NCBI RefSeq assembly: GCF_028554725.1
Contig: NC_071669.1
Span: 55,833,001 to 55,897,000 of the forward strand
DNA from: Zeugodacus cucurbitae
Lineage: Eukaryota; Arthropoda; Insecta; Diptera; Tephritidae
DNA length: 64,000 bases
Reading direction: 5' to 3'
The notes below the pieces were generated by a model, which worked only from the letters and a program-made list of their open reading frames with translations, was not told the DNA's origin and made no database searches. Below, one piece after another: positions 25,424 to 38,160 of this stretch (the first letter of the stretch is position 1; each line of letters starts with the position of its first letter). A program made the position numbers and the translations under genes.

Positions 25424-26734
25424 AAACCGACTATTTGATGTTTGAAATTAAAGCTCGGCGACATTTGGTTTCAACAAGATATCGCATCAATCAATGAATT
25501 TATTGAGAGAACACTTCGGTGAGCAGATAATTTCACGTTTTGGGTCGGCCGATTGGCCACCAAGATTGTGTGATATCACATCGTAAGACTTTTTCCTGTG
25601 GGGATATGTAAAGTCTATAGTCTATGCGGACAATCCCGTTTCGAATCAGACCTTAGAGCAAAACATCACGCTTGTCATTCGTCAGTTACTAGTCGAAATG
25701 CTCGAACGGATCAACGATAATTGGACTCAACGGTCCATGGACCATCTGACACGTAGCCGCGACTAATATTTGATAGATATTCTTTAAAAAGGAAATGCCA
25801 AAGAATGTTCTTTCGAATGATAATAAACATTCCCCAATAAATTTGAATTTTCTTTTTTTTTCAGTGTTTGTTTATTTATTGAATCTGCTCTTTGGAGCCT
25901 AACAATAAGTTATAAAATCTTAATTCTAATTAAAACTAGACAAGCTCAACCAAGTGATTGAGTTGTTTTGGTGAAACGTTGCTCATCAGTGTGCTGGCAT
26001 ATCTCTTCTTTTTAGACGTGATTGATTGCAAGAATGTACTAAAACGTTAGCCAATGGGTTTGGATGATCTCGGAGTTTGGATAAATATTTGTGTCTGCTG
26101 TTCTCTATTTCTTTCTTTACCATGAGAATACCAAGATCTTTATGGATATTTTCATTACGCATGTACCATGGTGAGCACGTGATTGTTCTAAGCATTTTTG
26201 ATTGAAATCTCTGAATTATATCGATATTGGTTGCACAGGTCGTACCCCACAGTTGAATGCCGTACATCCAAATCGGTTTTATGATCGCGTTATATAACAG
26301 AACTTTGTTGTCTAGGCTAAGTTTTGATTTTTGTTTAGAAGCCAATTTAAATTTGCAACTCTTATCTTCATGCAGGTTATTTTGCTCGATATGTGTTTTC
26401 TCCACGTGAGCCTTCTATCTAAGTGAATACCAAGATATGTTCATTCGATTGAGGCACTAGCTATTTACTTGTTCTACAGTGCCATGTTTTGCACGAAAAC
26501 CGAATTGGTGCGTTGGTATTACATTATTTTCATGGAGGAAAGGAGACATCTTTGATAGTAACACCTTTTCAAATATTTTAGAAAGACAGGGTGGAAGACT
26601 GATTGGTCTGTATGAAGACGGCTGTGTCAAGTCCTTCCCTGGTTTGTCTATCATGATGATCTGCGACTTTTCCCATGAAATTGGATAGTTTGTGTTTTTT
26701 TTTTAATGTGGGTAATCTCGAAATGGATCACTCT
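25424..26734 (+). mobile_element. DD41D remnant, group 2 copy 1, split by a LINE
   Basis: The left part (25424-25861) starts inside the transposase. It shows DIWFQQD, then a deletion of about 24 bases, then LREHFGEQIISRFG, the third-Asp region in worn form, a C-terminal TRSRD end, and the 3' untranslated wording CATTCCCCAATAAATTTGAA. The terminal piece (about 26698-26734, ending ATGGATCACTC) lies on the far side of a Jockey-type insertion. Comparison with the copies at 32331 and 48918 shows that both pieces belong together. The 5' half of the element is missing. Confidence 0.82.
25862..26697 (-). mobile_element. Jockey-type LINE, internally deleted, nested
   Basis: The minus-strand frame 26654-26457 carries the start of a Jockey-type reverse transcriptase: MIDKPGKDLTQPSSYRPISL, then LSKIFEKVLLSKM and HQFGFRAKHGTVEQV. 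Sequence then jumps, near 26455, to YLGIHLDRRLTWRKHI and on into the frame at 26405-25986, with KPIWMYGIQLWGT, IIQRFQSKMLRTIT and PWYMRNENIHKDL. The whole catalytic middle of the RT, including the YADD block, is therefore deleted. The 3' end is marked by a T run at 25852-25861 (a poly-A tail on the element strand). It sits inside the 3' region of a DD41D element. Confidence 0.87.
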
Positions 26735-27760
26735 ATATTTATTTCCATACGGGTATTTATAAAATAAATAATCTGTAGTATACACTTTTGTTCAATAATA
26801 TCTTTTTTATACCATAAGAAATATATAATCGAAAAGTGAGAAGAAAATTATCGAAAAAAATCGATTAATCGATACTTTTTGTAATAATTAATTCTTGTGT
26901 TTTTATGACCTTATTTATGGCTCAACTCAGTATGATTAGCTTAATTGTTATAAATTGGCCGTTATGAGTAAAGACAATTTTTTTCATAACAATTTAAATG
27001 TCAAATGCAAGGTGCATTTCCCACTGGGTTTCGTAAAAAGCACACCTACGCATATACGAAAGCGTAATATTTATCAAGCACGAGCTATTGAAATATTTCA
27101 AATTAGCTGCAGGAATGTGTAAACTTTATGTGACTTCATAAAAGGAAGGCGCTTAAATATAAAATTTCTATGCGCGCTGGCACTAATTAACACCTCACAA
27201 GTAAATATTTTAATATTTGTAAAGGTATTTTCATGTGTGAGAACGTGGAACTCATTCAAAAGCAAACGCATGTGAAAATGAAATATATGATATACATATG
27301 TATACACTTCAGGATTTCAATGGGTCCTCTATCACATTTATATATACAAATCTCATATTAATACTACTAAACCCTTACCTAAATTCATATCACTATTTAT
27401 TTTTGAATAAAGCTCCCGCTGCGGCATTCACATATTTCTCATTATAAATTACGGCAAATATTTAATCAAAGTTTGGATTTTTTTTTGCATAACGGTAGTT
27501 TTAGAAAGCTTAGCTATTCAATATACAGATATGACTCTTTAGGTTTTTATTAGAAGGTGATGGAAATGTGGTGAATTTGAATTTGAAGGGATTACTCAAA
27601 AATTATTTATTTCAATGCGTGTCGACTCAAAGCTCTGCTCCTCACTTTATCGACAAAACTAGGTAAATAAACTGAAATTTGTTCAATTTCCTTGAAAGTA
27701 CACATGTTTAAAAGACAGAGGATTTCAGATAAACTCTGTTCTGCTTTGAATACTTGTGTG
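26735..27760. other. AT-rich non-coding stretch
   Basis: Nothing recognised. Confidence 0.5.
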
Positions 27761-28310
27761 TTAGGTTAGGTTAGATTGGCTGACCTTTTGTGCCACAAGA
27801 GATCTCAATGCCTCAATGTCTCCTTCCATGCAAGTTTGCCTATTTGCGTCCGTCAGGACATTTAGCCTCACGGCATGTAACCCCAACGGGTAATGGCCAG
27901 TAATGACTCCTATCATGACGGCCAGCTAAACCTTACTAAGAGCAAATAGCTCAGTGGATCTCCTGCTATCCACATTAGGCCAGAATGATCTCGCAGTCGC
28001 ACAGAAGCGGCTCAATGTCCAATGCCTACCGTGTTCATTCCACGACCACTAATAATGCGGAGAGGCATGTGGATAGTGGGGCACCAGCTTGTTCCCACCC
28101 CTGATAAGATTGCAGTGCGGGTGTCCTTTCGCGCATGCTCATTGTCTAAGCAGTTTCCAGCGGTACCGCTATGGCCTGGGACCCAAACGAGTATTATAGT
28201 AAAGTAGCTGGAAGCTACTGATAGAGGGGTTAAGCACTTCTCGACTCTTTGAACGAATAGTCAGTGAGCACATGAGTGCCCGTTTAGTTTATCGACAAGT
28301 ACAATCTGGG
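27761..28310 (-). pseudogene. LINE ORF2 C-terminus with RNase H
   Basis: On the minus strand, FTIILVWVPGHSGTAGN near 28210-28160 is the last RNase H block (catalytic His in PGHSG), followed by HARKDTR. After a shift of frame come ATARSFWPNVDSRR, an in-frame TAG at about 27930, and MIGVITGHYPLGLHAVRLNV. This is the conserved tail of Jockey/Loa/I-type polyproteins. The frame ends in SQSNLT, a stop, and a tail of CCTAA pentamers (27761-27774 as TTAGG on the plus strand). The upstream RT and the first RNase H blocks are missing. The family name is uncertain; the RNase H assignment is firm. Confidence 0.85.
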
Positions 28311-28520
28311 TTGGGACCCTTTAATCTTTAACCAGCCTGACGCTTTATCTAATTATATTTCATACTAGATGCAGCCAGGGGTCAAAATAGGAATTAAGTG
28401 AGGACAAGCGTGGATTTAAATGTTATAAATGTCAAAGGACAATGATCAAGAACGTCCAAGTAAGAGATCATGCAAAGTCCATAGTATGAGCTTTGTCACT
28501 CCGCTAATTTCGATATTTAG

Positions 28521-28606
28521 AACTCTATATCTATCTCTATTAGTTCCAAGTGTTACAAACAACCGTTAGACGGAAAAAAACTACTCATATTCTATGCAAC
28601 ATGTTA
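28521..28606 (+). mobile_element. Worn 3' fragment of a mini-me-like element
   Basis: CTATATCTATCTCTATTAGTT, then GTGTTACAAACAACCGTTA and a worn AACTACTCATATTCTATGCA match the last 85 bases of the long mini-me-like copies (compare 53310-53390). The rest of the element is absent. Confidence 0.65.
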
Positions 28607-29689
28607 ACCATAAATGGCAACGCCGTGGCATTCCATACTTAGTATCTAGTTTGAAAAAAAAAAAGAAAAAACAAAAACAAATCTTCAAACGCAATATAAT
28701 GCCATTCACGCTGCTATCAATATCCACTTTATACCATTTGCAATCTAAATGCACTCATATAAAATATAAAGGCACGTAAGCCTCTCCTCAAACGCATAAA
28801 TTTCAGAATGCCAGATCTATCGTGCCAATGTCATGTTGAATTGTTGAAATTACATAATACGTCGGTGGCTCTTGGTGCATAATAAACTCATAGAAACCAG
28901 TAAATTTCGTTAATATTTGCCACTCACGTTCAATCAATTCGTATGGGTACGAGCTGATCATGTCTAACGGCGGTCAGAGTCGACAACGGACATCGGACAG
29001 CGACCGACAGACGCGAGCACACGAGCATACTACAAGCTGGCGAGAAAAAAAACACACAGAAGCATCAAGTCACACAAATCGCAATTTTCCGTTTGTTAAA
29101 TCAACATGAACAGAATGAAGGCAACAAAAACGAAAACGACAAGCCGACTTCGTAAACACAAACAAGTTTGCGAATCGAAGAGTCAGTAGGTAGTTGACAA
29201 AAAAAAACTGCATAGAAAAAACGCAGCAACAACAATAACAAATTAAAGCAACTGTCGTTACAACGGTCACAAAGTCAAGCTGGCTGTGTGTAGACTTACG
29301 GATTGAAGCGATAGCACCGTTTGCACTACTCTCTACTATGATAGATGAGTTGTTGGACGTTTGACGGAAGGTGGGAAACGGCAAAGGTAACGCCGTAACA
29401 TCACTTAAGTATTTACCCAGTAAACTCGAAAATATTTCGCAGAGACCTGAAAATGTATTATTTTAAAGTTTGGAGCTTTGGCTGTACTATTGCCTCAATA
29501 GTGGTCGCTTAGTTAGAGAGTTCATCTCAAAAATATCTCAAAAACACGTCATTCTATAACTCAGATCTCAAAAAGTTCTGATCAATCTTGAATCCCTCAG
29601 ATAATTACAATTCAATGAAGAAAATACGGCTTCTAAATTTTAAAATCTGTATAGGATATAGGATTTAAAACGTTTTCACAGAAGTTGGG
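28607..29689. other. Non-coding; possible untranslated exon or promoter patch
   Basis: Between about 28930 and 29400 the base composition changes to a purine- and CpG-rich, repeat-poor style (CGACAACGGACATCGGACAG at 28980). A short ATG-started frame of 23 codons starts at 29106. This resembles fly 5' untranslated exons, but no splice sites or conserved frame can be proved. A run of A-rich sequence lies at 28655-28680. Confidence 0.35.
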
Positions 29690-30810
29690 TTACTTTACAG
29701 ATGATTGAGAAGGTATTAGTTGGTTGGTTGAAAAGGGAGACGAAGAGAGTCTGACCGCAAGCGGCCGACTTTGACCATCATTAGGCCCATTGTGCTCTCC
29801 GAGAGTACCCTGATAAACATGACCTGAACAACTCGGTGGATTTCTCTTAGATTTGAGTATTGAGAGCCATGGAAGGTATATCTTCTTAACCGGCAGAAGG
29901 CTGGGCATTCGCAAAGATAATGCTCTAGTGTTTTGTCATTGGCCTCTTAAAGGTAGGTGCCCCGTGCTAACCCATGTGATACAGCTTAGTTCTCTTTTAC
30001 TCAAAATAAGAAGTTTTTTGGTCTGTCCAGTATCAACATTACCCCATAGTTTTGTGGTACGACCCGTATTGGAAATGTTCCAGGACCTGAGATGTTCTCC
30101 TATCATCCATTGCTTTAGGCAGCGCTTGAGAGAACTGAAAGATCTAGGACAGTTTGAGGAAACTGTGTTCCCAGCTGCCCCTGAGCGGGTCAATACATCG
30201 GCGTTTTCATATCCTTCCTCCCGCTAGTCTAATTGCCTCTTTGCATAATCTAACGCAGTGAGACTGCAGTGTTGGCGCAGCGTATAGCCTTGATGCTTGA
30301 CTATCCACAAAAAAGTTAATGGACCTGTTTGTTGGGGTACAACCCCACTTAGCGCCTCTGAAATACCGAGTTGTAGTCGTTTAGTTTTTAGCTGCTTTCT
30401 GTATATGGGTTTTTACAGAAGAAGCCAGCTCCCGTACCTGTTTCACCATTCGATCCATCGGTGAATATGTAGATTTCACCATTGGTATTATCTATGATTG
30501 TATCGTTGGTCCATTTTTCTCTGCTGGGGAAGGAGAACGTTGCCTCTATCTCCCCAACAGGCTCAGTTTCCCGGTCACTAGACCAATCTAAACCTAGTTA
30601 AGTAACAAGATTTAGTATTATACTATCTCGCCACTGGTACAATGTTTTGGTCCAGAAGCTCAAGATCTTTAGCCTACACTCTGTAAGCGCTGCATCATAC
30701 TTCACTTGGATATGTATTGGCCGGATATCTAGGATAACATCCAAAGCCTTTGTTGAATTTGTTTTCATAGCACCGATTATCCCTATCAAACAGACTCAAA
30801 AATCTGAACA
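29690..30810 (-). pseudogene. LINE ORF2 remnant with RNase H
   Basis: On the minus strand, IGAMKTNSTKALDVILDIRP (about 30775-30715) and the following YDAALTECRLK are the region between RT and RNase H in Jockey-superfamily elements. EIYIFTDGSNGETGTGAGFF (about 30480-30420) is the first RNase H block with catalytic Asp. NFFVDSQAS (about 30315-30290) is a later block. The PGH block is deleted between about 30240 and 30215. The C-terminal region follows at 30193-29936 with SFSSLKRCLKQWMIGEH and SWNISNTGRTTKLWGN. Many frameshifts separate these pieces. It is distinct from the 27761 fragment and older in appearance. The frame on the opposite strand at 29853-30227 is a shadow. Confidence 0.83.
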
Positions 30811-32330
30811 TTTAGCATTTCCGTTCTGTGACATCTGTGTGATCTCTAGTAATATTGGAACAGTGCTGAGAGAAGATTTTGCGCCTTGTTTTTCCATTTG
30901 ATCTGTCGATTTGATCTGTTTCAAACTCTTTCTTACTCTAACATGGCTTCGGCCATCTTGAGTGATCTGAATGATAGGACCAACCCAAAGATATATCCGA
31001 TCATTGAAACCGATTGTTCTTGTTCTCAACTAAATCCAATCTGCTTACTGGGTACTTTCAAGCACACTTACCTCCTTCATGCCACCCCACTTTCTTTTCA
31101 CTCAAATAAATCTCAATCCAATCAATGCATTGACTAAAGTGGCCAACCAGATATACACGGCCTAATGTGTCGCATGCGGTCAGCGTCGTCGCAGAAACTT
31201 ATCAATGGCAGTATGGCGAGAGAGTGTGCACCTTGTTGCCGCACGTAATATTTGCAGAAAATCCGACGGCAAGTTGTAAATGGGTATGTGCCTAGCAGCG
31301 TTGCACTTGCCGACTCGCCCGAGTCAACACTGCCTGCCGGCTTTGTGCAAATGTGATGTGTCTGCGTGTGATTGGATATCAATCTTTTCGCAATTTGGAA
31401 CGCAATTTAAAATTCATGAAAATTCTTTTGAGCCGCTGCGTAAGTAGCCATGACGCTGGCGAAATTTCCACCAACCCCAGGCGGTGCAGCTTGTGGCCAC
31501 CGCTAAGTGTCTACATTAAGGTAAACAGTTCTTTCGGATTTTGACGAGGCTTTGGCTTAATTGCGGCTTGCATTATTTATATATGTAGCAAGTATGGGTG
31601 CAGAGGTGTTTATATGCTCTTATGTATTTATATGGAGGTTGTGGGGAAATAGAGTTTATTTACCGTTAAGCGAGACTATATCGCTATCAGCAGTGGAAAA
31701 TCAGTAGAGATTCTCTAGCTTAAAGAGTTGAAAAATTCATGGTATTTTAGTACACTTGCAGCAAAGCCAACCATGTATTGAATGCATTGGCTTTAAGAAC
31801 TTCAAAAAATATATTTAAAACTGTACTTTTATATTTCTAAAATTGTATATATTACCCACATCGCAAATCCAACCCACAAGTACCGCATTTACAACTACCT
31901 CTGTATATAAATATACTCAGCACAACCACCACTGCCCACCATTACATTACCGTTAGCTGGTAATGGATTACTGCAATCAGCCAAGTAATCGAGTCATTCA
32001 GTGTGAAACCTTTCAAGTAGGCGTTGCTATTCAAAAATAGCCGGATACTTAGAGAGCATTTTTAATTGTTTGCCGCTTTTGTTCGGCGCAGCAACTTTCA
32101 TTGTTAATTAAAATTATGAATAAAATGCGAAATTCTGCACTACAATGCTTTTGTTTATGTTCACTCGACAGCACTCAACACTTTCGTGCAGAAAGTATTC
32201 AAAGCTTTTTGTGTTGCTGTTGGCATTGCAGTAAATGCAGAGTTGCATATGGCAAATATATATCGGTACAGGGTGGTATTTAAAATATTTCTTGTTAAAA
32301 AATATAAACAAATAAACTTTTCGTTATAAA
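30811..32330. other. Non-coding stretch with GC-richer patch
   Basis: 31140-31520 is GC-richer and repeat-poor, with several short frames but no domain. The minus-strand frame 31029-30796 could be more of the adjoining LINE, but no motif supports it. The remainder is AT-rich. Confidence 0.45.
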
Positions 32331-33010
32331 GGGTGATCTCTTGCGAAGAGAAAAACACACAAAAAGTTCAAATTTAATGGGGAATGTTTACTATCATTCG
32401 AAAGAACATTCTTTGGCATTTATTTTATAAAGATTATCTATTTCGAATATCGGCCGCGGCTACGTCTCTGATGGTCCATCCGTTGAGTCCAATTTGCGAT
32501 GACTCGTTCGAGCATTTCGACTGGTAACTGACGCATGACACGCGTGATGTTTTGCTCCAAGGCAGGCATCGAAGCAGTATTGTCCGCATAGAATTTAGAC
32601 TTTACATATCCCCACAGGAAAAAGTCTAACGGTATGATATCACACTATCTTGGTGGGCAATCGACCGGCCCAAAATGTGAAATTATCTGCTCACCGAAGT
32701 GTTCTCTCAATAAATCCATTGATTGATGCGATGTGTGGAAAGTGGTGCAGTCTTTTTGAAACCAAATCTTGCCGAGATCACGAACATAAATTTCAGGCAT
32801 CATATAGTCGGTTATCATGCACGATAAGGGTCGCCATTGACGGTTACGTTTAGGCATAATTTTTGAAGAAATATGTACCGATGAGACCACCGGCCCACAA
32901 ACCACACCAAACTGTTGTTATTTCTGGATGAATCTCTTCAGTTTGTTCTTCATCCCAGTTTGTACGAGTTGCTGCGAACGGCGCCGAATCGACTCTCCAC
33001 GGTCTTTGTG
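32331..33010 (-). mobile_element. DD41D remnant, group 2 copy 2
   Basis: GGGTGATCTC at 32331 is the 3' terminus on the plus strand (terminal repeat GGGTGATC shared with 48918). The minus-strand frame 32905-32645 has CGPVVSSVHISSK and KRNRQWRPLSCMITDY, then DLGKIWFQKD with the second Asp and LREHFGEQIISHFGPVD. The third-Asp region continues in another frame. Near 32990, RGESIRRRSQQL is a remnant of the N-terminal domain brought next to the catalytic part by an internal deletion. The first catalytic Asp is therefore missing. The 5' terminus was not found, so the right edge is approximate. Confidence 0.85.
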
Positions 33011-36000
33011 TACAATCTTAGGTAGGACTTATTTTTACTTTTTATGACTTTTGGGAAGACCTGGATATTTTCACGCCTGGTACTGTTTTTAACGCGCTCT
33101 TTTATCGATTTTAATTCTCAAATCCGTAAATATATAAATGAAAAAAAAACGCCATTCGTCCTTAAATATGTCTATCCTGAAATACTTATTCTATATTATT
33201 GCAAATCGGAGGTTCTAAAAGAGATCCCACAGTTTTTTGTCTTTTCTCAAGTCTCAGTCTTAATTATCACCACCGATTACAAACCCTTGGATCAAATTAA
33301 GTATAGTCATTTCAATAAAATTTAGAATACATATGGAGAAGTCTCTAATTCTTCTTCCCTTTCTTCCTCAATTGATTTGATATAATTTGCAATACAAATA
33401 AGGCAGATAGCGGGAGTTCAGGTCCTAAAACATACTAACCATGTCTTGCTGCAACGATCTCTCGAAAATGGTCGACGTCAAAACCAAATGGATCGGATCA
33501 CGACGGATAAAACAGAGTAGTTGTAGGGCCCACGAATGGTTCAATGCCTGTCTTCCAGAATGTATATTATGTAGTTCTCTTTGCTGATTTTAATTTTATA
33601 AAGAAACATGGTTCATCAAATTACAATCATTTTAGTTTTAGTTCGTATCTTCTCCTTCGTCTAAATTACTTTATAGGTTCATGTTTTACTTTCCTGGAGC
33701 TCCATCTATTTTACACGGATCCAAGTCCACAAAATATTATTTAGTTATATTATTTGTATTCTCAAGTAATACTGGGTTAGTTTATGCTGATGTTAATAGG
33801 TTATCACAAGCATTACACGGTTGAATAAGTTTACCTATTAACCATATTATAAAAATATTTTGAAGGGATGTCTCGTTAAAATTATAAATTTGCAATACCG
33901 TTACTCCCATAACTACTTCGTTCAGCCAAAGCGATCACTGAAATCGATTATAAAATACCGTTATTGCACATGCACTTACAAAGTTATTACTTATATAACC
34001 TCACCTTTTTGGCACGGCATATCGCTGCACTTGAAGGGCATCTATTTGCAATATGAATTCAATATTGAAGCACGTCCGGTGCAGGAAGTCACTAACCCTG
34101 CCACACACACATGCTGATCCTGACTTAACTGTTTCAAATTATCAAAACAAAAAAATGGTTACATATTAATGGGAGACGGAATGTCTCAACAATGGGCTTT
34201 TAATGCTCACATTGCAACGATATATTACGGCGCAGGTGAGGACGCAGGCGCTTAAAAACCGAGATAATCTGACAGTTATTAGAGCATAAAGACAGTTGTG
34301 AATTTCATTAATACATTATTATGCATATAAAGTTGAGTACAGTTATTTGTTTATTATATTAATTAATATTGAATAGGGGTTAAATCCGGTGAATTTTTAT
34401 GAATTTGAGGTTTGCTTTTTAAGTTAAATAATTTTTTGTTGGAATTTTCTGCATTCAATATTTTGTTAATAAGAAGAACGCATTCTTCAAATAATTGTGA
34501 GTCTTTGGTCGGTTAAAAATTCGGATCCGTTCAAGTTATATAGTCTCGATTTTCGTTGGAACGGAAGTCGATTTTTCTACAAAACAAGTGATACAGAGTT
34601 GTGGTCCCTAAAGTCCCTCTAGAAACAGACAATATCATAAATGAAATTATATAGTACTATCGAAAAAGACATTGCTTGAGCCTATTAAGATCGTAGATAG
34701 CTATTGGCTCAATATTTTGTAGAAATAAAATATTGAGATAGTGGGTTATGTCTTTTAATACAATAGAGCACTGAACCATTTCAAGGTATTTTACTTTTCT
34801 AACCAAACATTTGACAAAAACATCCCACGATCCGTCTGTGAATCAATAAGAATGGGGATATGGGGTCTATAAAGAGACAACCCTCAAATGATCTCTAAAC
34901 CTTTGTTTGTTTGTTTTCAAAGAGACCTTGCGATATCTCCCATCTTTAAGAACTCCTATTTGTTTTAAGAACACAGCCACACAAAAAAGAATTGTGTCAT
35001 GACCTGGTGGTCTTACTATGTGTGCCTTATGTTTTTGAGGTCACTGAATCCGAATTCGAGGTCATTTAAAACCATCTCATCAGGATTTTGCCATAACCTC
35101 AGAAAAACAATATGACGGACAGCGTTTTTAAAATTTCATTGGATTCGCTTGAAACTCGCTACTCGGGGGTTTTCGGGGTCGCTGTTTACGAATTCGCTGT
35201 TGTTTTTTTAATTCAAAATAGTGGATCCAATATTGTGGACGTTTTTTTTAATTCAACGGAATCGTCTGCTCGGTTATTCTTGGGGTCACGGATTAGCTAA
35301 CAAGACAATATTGTAATCGCAACTGAAATGTCTAATATTTCTCTGAAAGTATTCTGAAGTATAAGATTTCTAGACTTAAAAACTTTGAAATAGTCAATAT
35401 ACAATGATGACAACTTGGACACAGTAACGTTAATGGAGCAAGTAGGGCTTGAGCGGTAAAAGCTCAAATCAATAAGAGGAAGGCCTAGAAACAATCAAAA
35501 TAAAAGAAGATAATAGTAAATAAAAAGACCAGCTGGAGCTTTAGTTAATATCCACATTCCATCGGTTAAACTTATTTAGTTCAAGAAGAAGCAAAGATCG
35601 TAGGAGAGCTCGTTAAGCATAGACGGGATAATTCTTTGGATTGAAATATGGAATATCTTCTTCTTTATGGAGACTATTTAGTCCTATTAGATGACTAGGA
35701 ATTTGTTGTTCGAACTAAATTTTTCTTTGTGAACCCGACGGTAGTCTGAGGCTCATGCGAAGTTTTATGCTTGTTATTTAGCTTTTCTCATCATGAAGGT
35801 CATACCCGGGAAAAATGCAGGAAGGGTCACTTTAAATAATATATTTCTTTGAGTTGTTTTTTGTGTATAGTGTGATATATATGTAGTTGTACAAAATTTA
35901 CCTTTTCTTCTTTACAGATTTATGATGATCATTCCATACTATAGTCAGGTATGTTAATATATATTTATATAGATCCGATATACATATATGCATGTCTATA

Positions 36001-37754
36001 AGCTAATCTGATAGTGTAATTGGACTCCGAACATTTTCCGATTTTCTTATTAAAATTCAACCTATGTCAACTTCCTTTATATAAATATAATCTACTTGTA
36101 TATCTATTTGAACGTCTCCAGCATTGCTTTGTACATAAATTGTATATATTTAAGTATATATATATGTCTGCTTGTTAGTATGTATGTATTGATCAGCCGT
36201 TCTCAATGAACATCAGTCAGTCTTGCGTAGGCCCGAAAATGGATGGTCTTTAAATGCCGTTTTGTCCGCGTCGATAGCTTAAGCCCCCCAGCCTATTCAT
36301 ACATACATATGTATGTGTATATGTGTGACTGCCTTCGCATATAATGTGAAACAGAAATTTCAACATTCAACACCAGTCAGCAGTCATTACCATCATTAAT
36401 GTCGGTGCAGCGATATCAATTTCATGTCAAAAATGGAGACCGGACGAAACTTCTCAGAAACGCATTAGCTGCGTTACAAATATGGTCTAATAATTCATGC
36501 CACATAATGTAATTACGAAAGCGCGTATAACTTAGTAGCGTGTATGGCGAGTAAGTAGCCACAACAAAAACAATAATAGCAACAACAAGAACACATAAAT
36601 ACAATAAGCGTGCCTCAAGCCACCCCATGAACTGGACTGGACGCTGCTGTTGAGTGTGGCGGCATCTGTAGCTGGCACACATGGTTAGCGGGAGATACAT
36701 ACAGACGTGCATATTGATATGTGGGTCTATGTGTGGACCTAGTGTCAACAACTTGGAAATAGTTGTGCAATGCTTTGTTTTTGCTCAATATTGAATTTTT
36801 ACTTGGATATCTACTTTGTTGCCGTTGCGCATTTTTTTCACTCCCCAAGCTTGAGAGTGTGCATCTGTGTGTGATGTATGAACATCTGGAAGTCCACAGT
36901 GCCACAAATATGATTGATATCTCACAGTAGTCGGACGCAACCAGCTGACGACAAGCCATCAGACAGACAGACATAAGCCGTTAGCCATGAGAAGACGCGC
37001 GAGTTCGCCGAGCGGCTGATTTAAAGTCACGGCGGCGTTCAGAGGCACACACATACCATACAAACACACACACATATACACATTTAAGAATCGGAAAAAT
37101 GGAGCACATGTCTAAAATGACGATGATGAAATGTACGATTCCCGGAATGAGCGAACTGCAGCGTTGGGCTCAGGCTCAAGCGGCCTCCGCTGCAGTCTAA
37201 ATATCATCGCGCAGCAACAACAACAGTTCCAAGCTTTGTGTGCTTATTTTGTGTTTGCGTTGTTGTTGTGTCCACTATTTTTTCCGCTTTATCTGTGCGG
37301 TTCGTCAAGTGCTATCGCAAATCTTCCAGTGGCAACGCTCAGATGGCTGCCATACGCGTGTGATTATATTCAGCCATGCCATGCCATGCCATTGCCTAAA
37401 TTGGAAATACTAAGAAATGCATGCAAGCAGCGGGCGCGCGCCAGTTGAATTCTGCGTAATGTTTAGAGAAGCGTTTCTAAGTTGTGGTTATCAATAAGCC
37501 TCATTGTTGCGCTATACATTATAATACAGCGTTAGGGCTTAGCTTTAAGTGTTGCACTAATGTGCGCAACTTTGTAGAGCTTGGATTAGGTTTCTTCACA
37601 TAATTATGTAGGTACATACAAACATTTGTATAAATGAAGATGAATATCGTCTACAACTCTAACTCCGAATTCCACTTCGAAGGCGAAAAAAAGTTCTGAT
37701 GAATTTCCCTATAGATGTAGTATCTATCAATCGGAATTAGAATGTAAAAAACTC
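33011..37754. other. Long non-coding stretch
   Basis: AT-rich with many short frames, none with recognisable motifs. Small AC-rich microsatellites lie at 37045-37085. A region with more balanced composition lies at 36600-37450. The frame at 37131-37448 contains a short run of Gln codons and no domain; it is not supported as a gene. Confidence 0.5.
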
Positions 37755-38160
37755 TGGCGTCACTTGAGTCCATAGAATGTAAACAAACATTACCGCCCGT
37801 GACTCCGAAAGATGGGAACAGACTTGACCTCTCGTGACCCTTTCAAATGTAGTAAACCTGACCAAACATGTACCGAAGAAATTTATACCAACTTGTTCGC
37901 AAGTGTCCTTTTAATTATAAGATTATTTGACCTCATGTGACCCTTCGGAAAATAAACGAACCGCACTTGTGATGAAATCTATGGAAATTTAAATAAATTT
38001 GATTTCTGTAAAGGTAAATAAATGTGACCCCAAAAATGATAACAAATATGACTTTCAATTACTTCTAAAAATTCATACAAACCTGACCCTACTGGACTCT
38101 TCAAAATACATACCAAACTGGCTTAACGTGAATCCATAAAATGTAAGCCGTGGTCAAGGA
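37755..38160. repeat. Degenerate ~35-bp tandem repeat, left arm
   Basis: Units recur roughly every 35 bp with a head like CTCGTGACYC and a tail like AATGTAAACAAAC plus CTTGACC. Recognisable heads are at about 37759, 37796, 37832, 37934 and 38086, with several worn units between. The word ATGTAAACAAAC is the reverse complement of the GTTTGTTTACAT in the 42-bp array immediately to the right, so the two arrays run in opposite orientation. Confidence 0.75.

Noticed and set aside
29853..30227. 124-codon open frame on the plus strand
   Set aside because: Shadow of a minus-strand LINE ORF2 that shows real RNase H-region motifs.
37131..37448. 105-codon frame with a short poly-Gln run
   Set aside because: The Gln run is a CAA microsatellite. 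The rest has no domain, and the initiating ATG has no supporting context.
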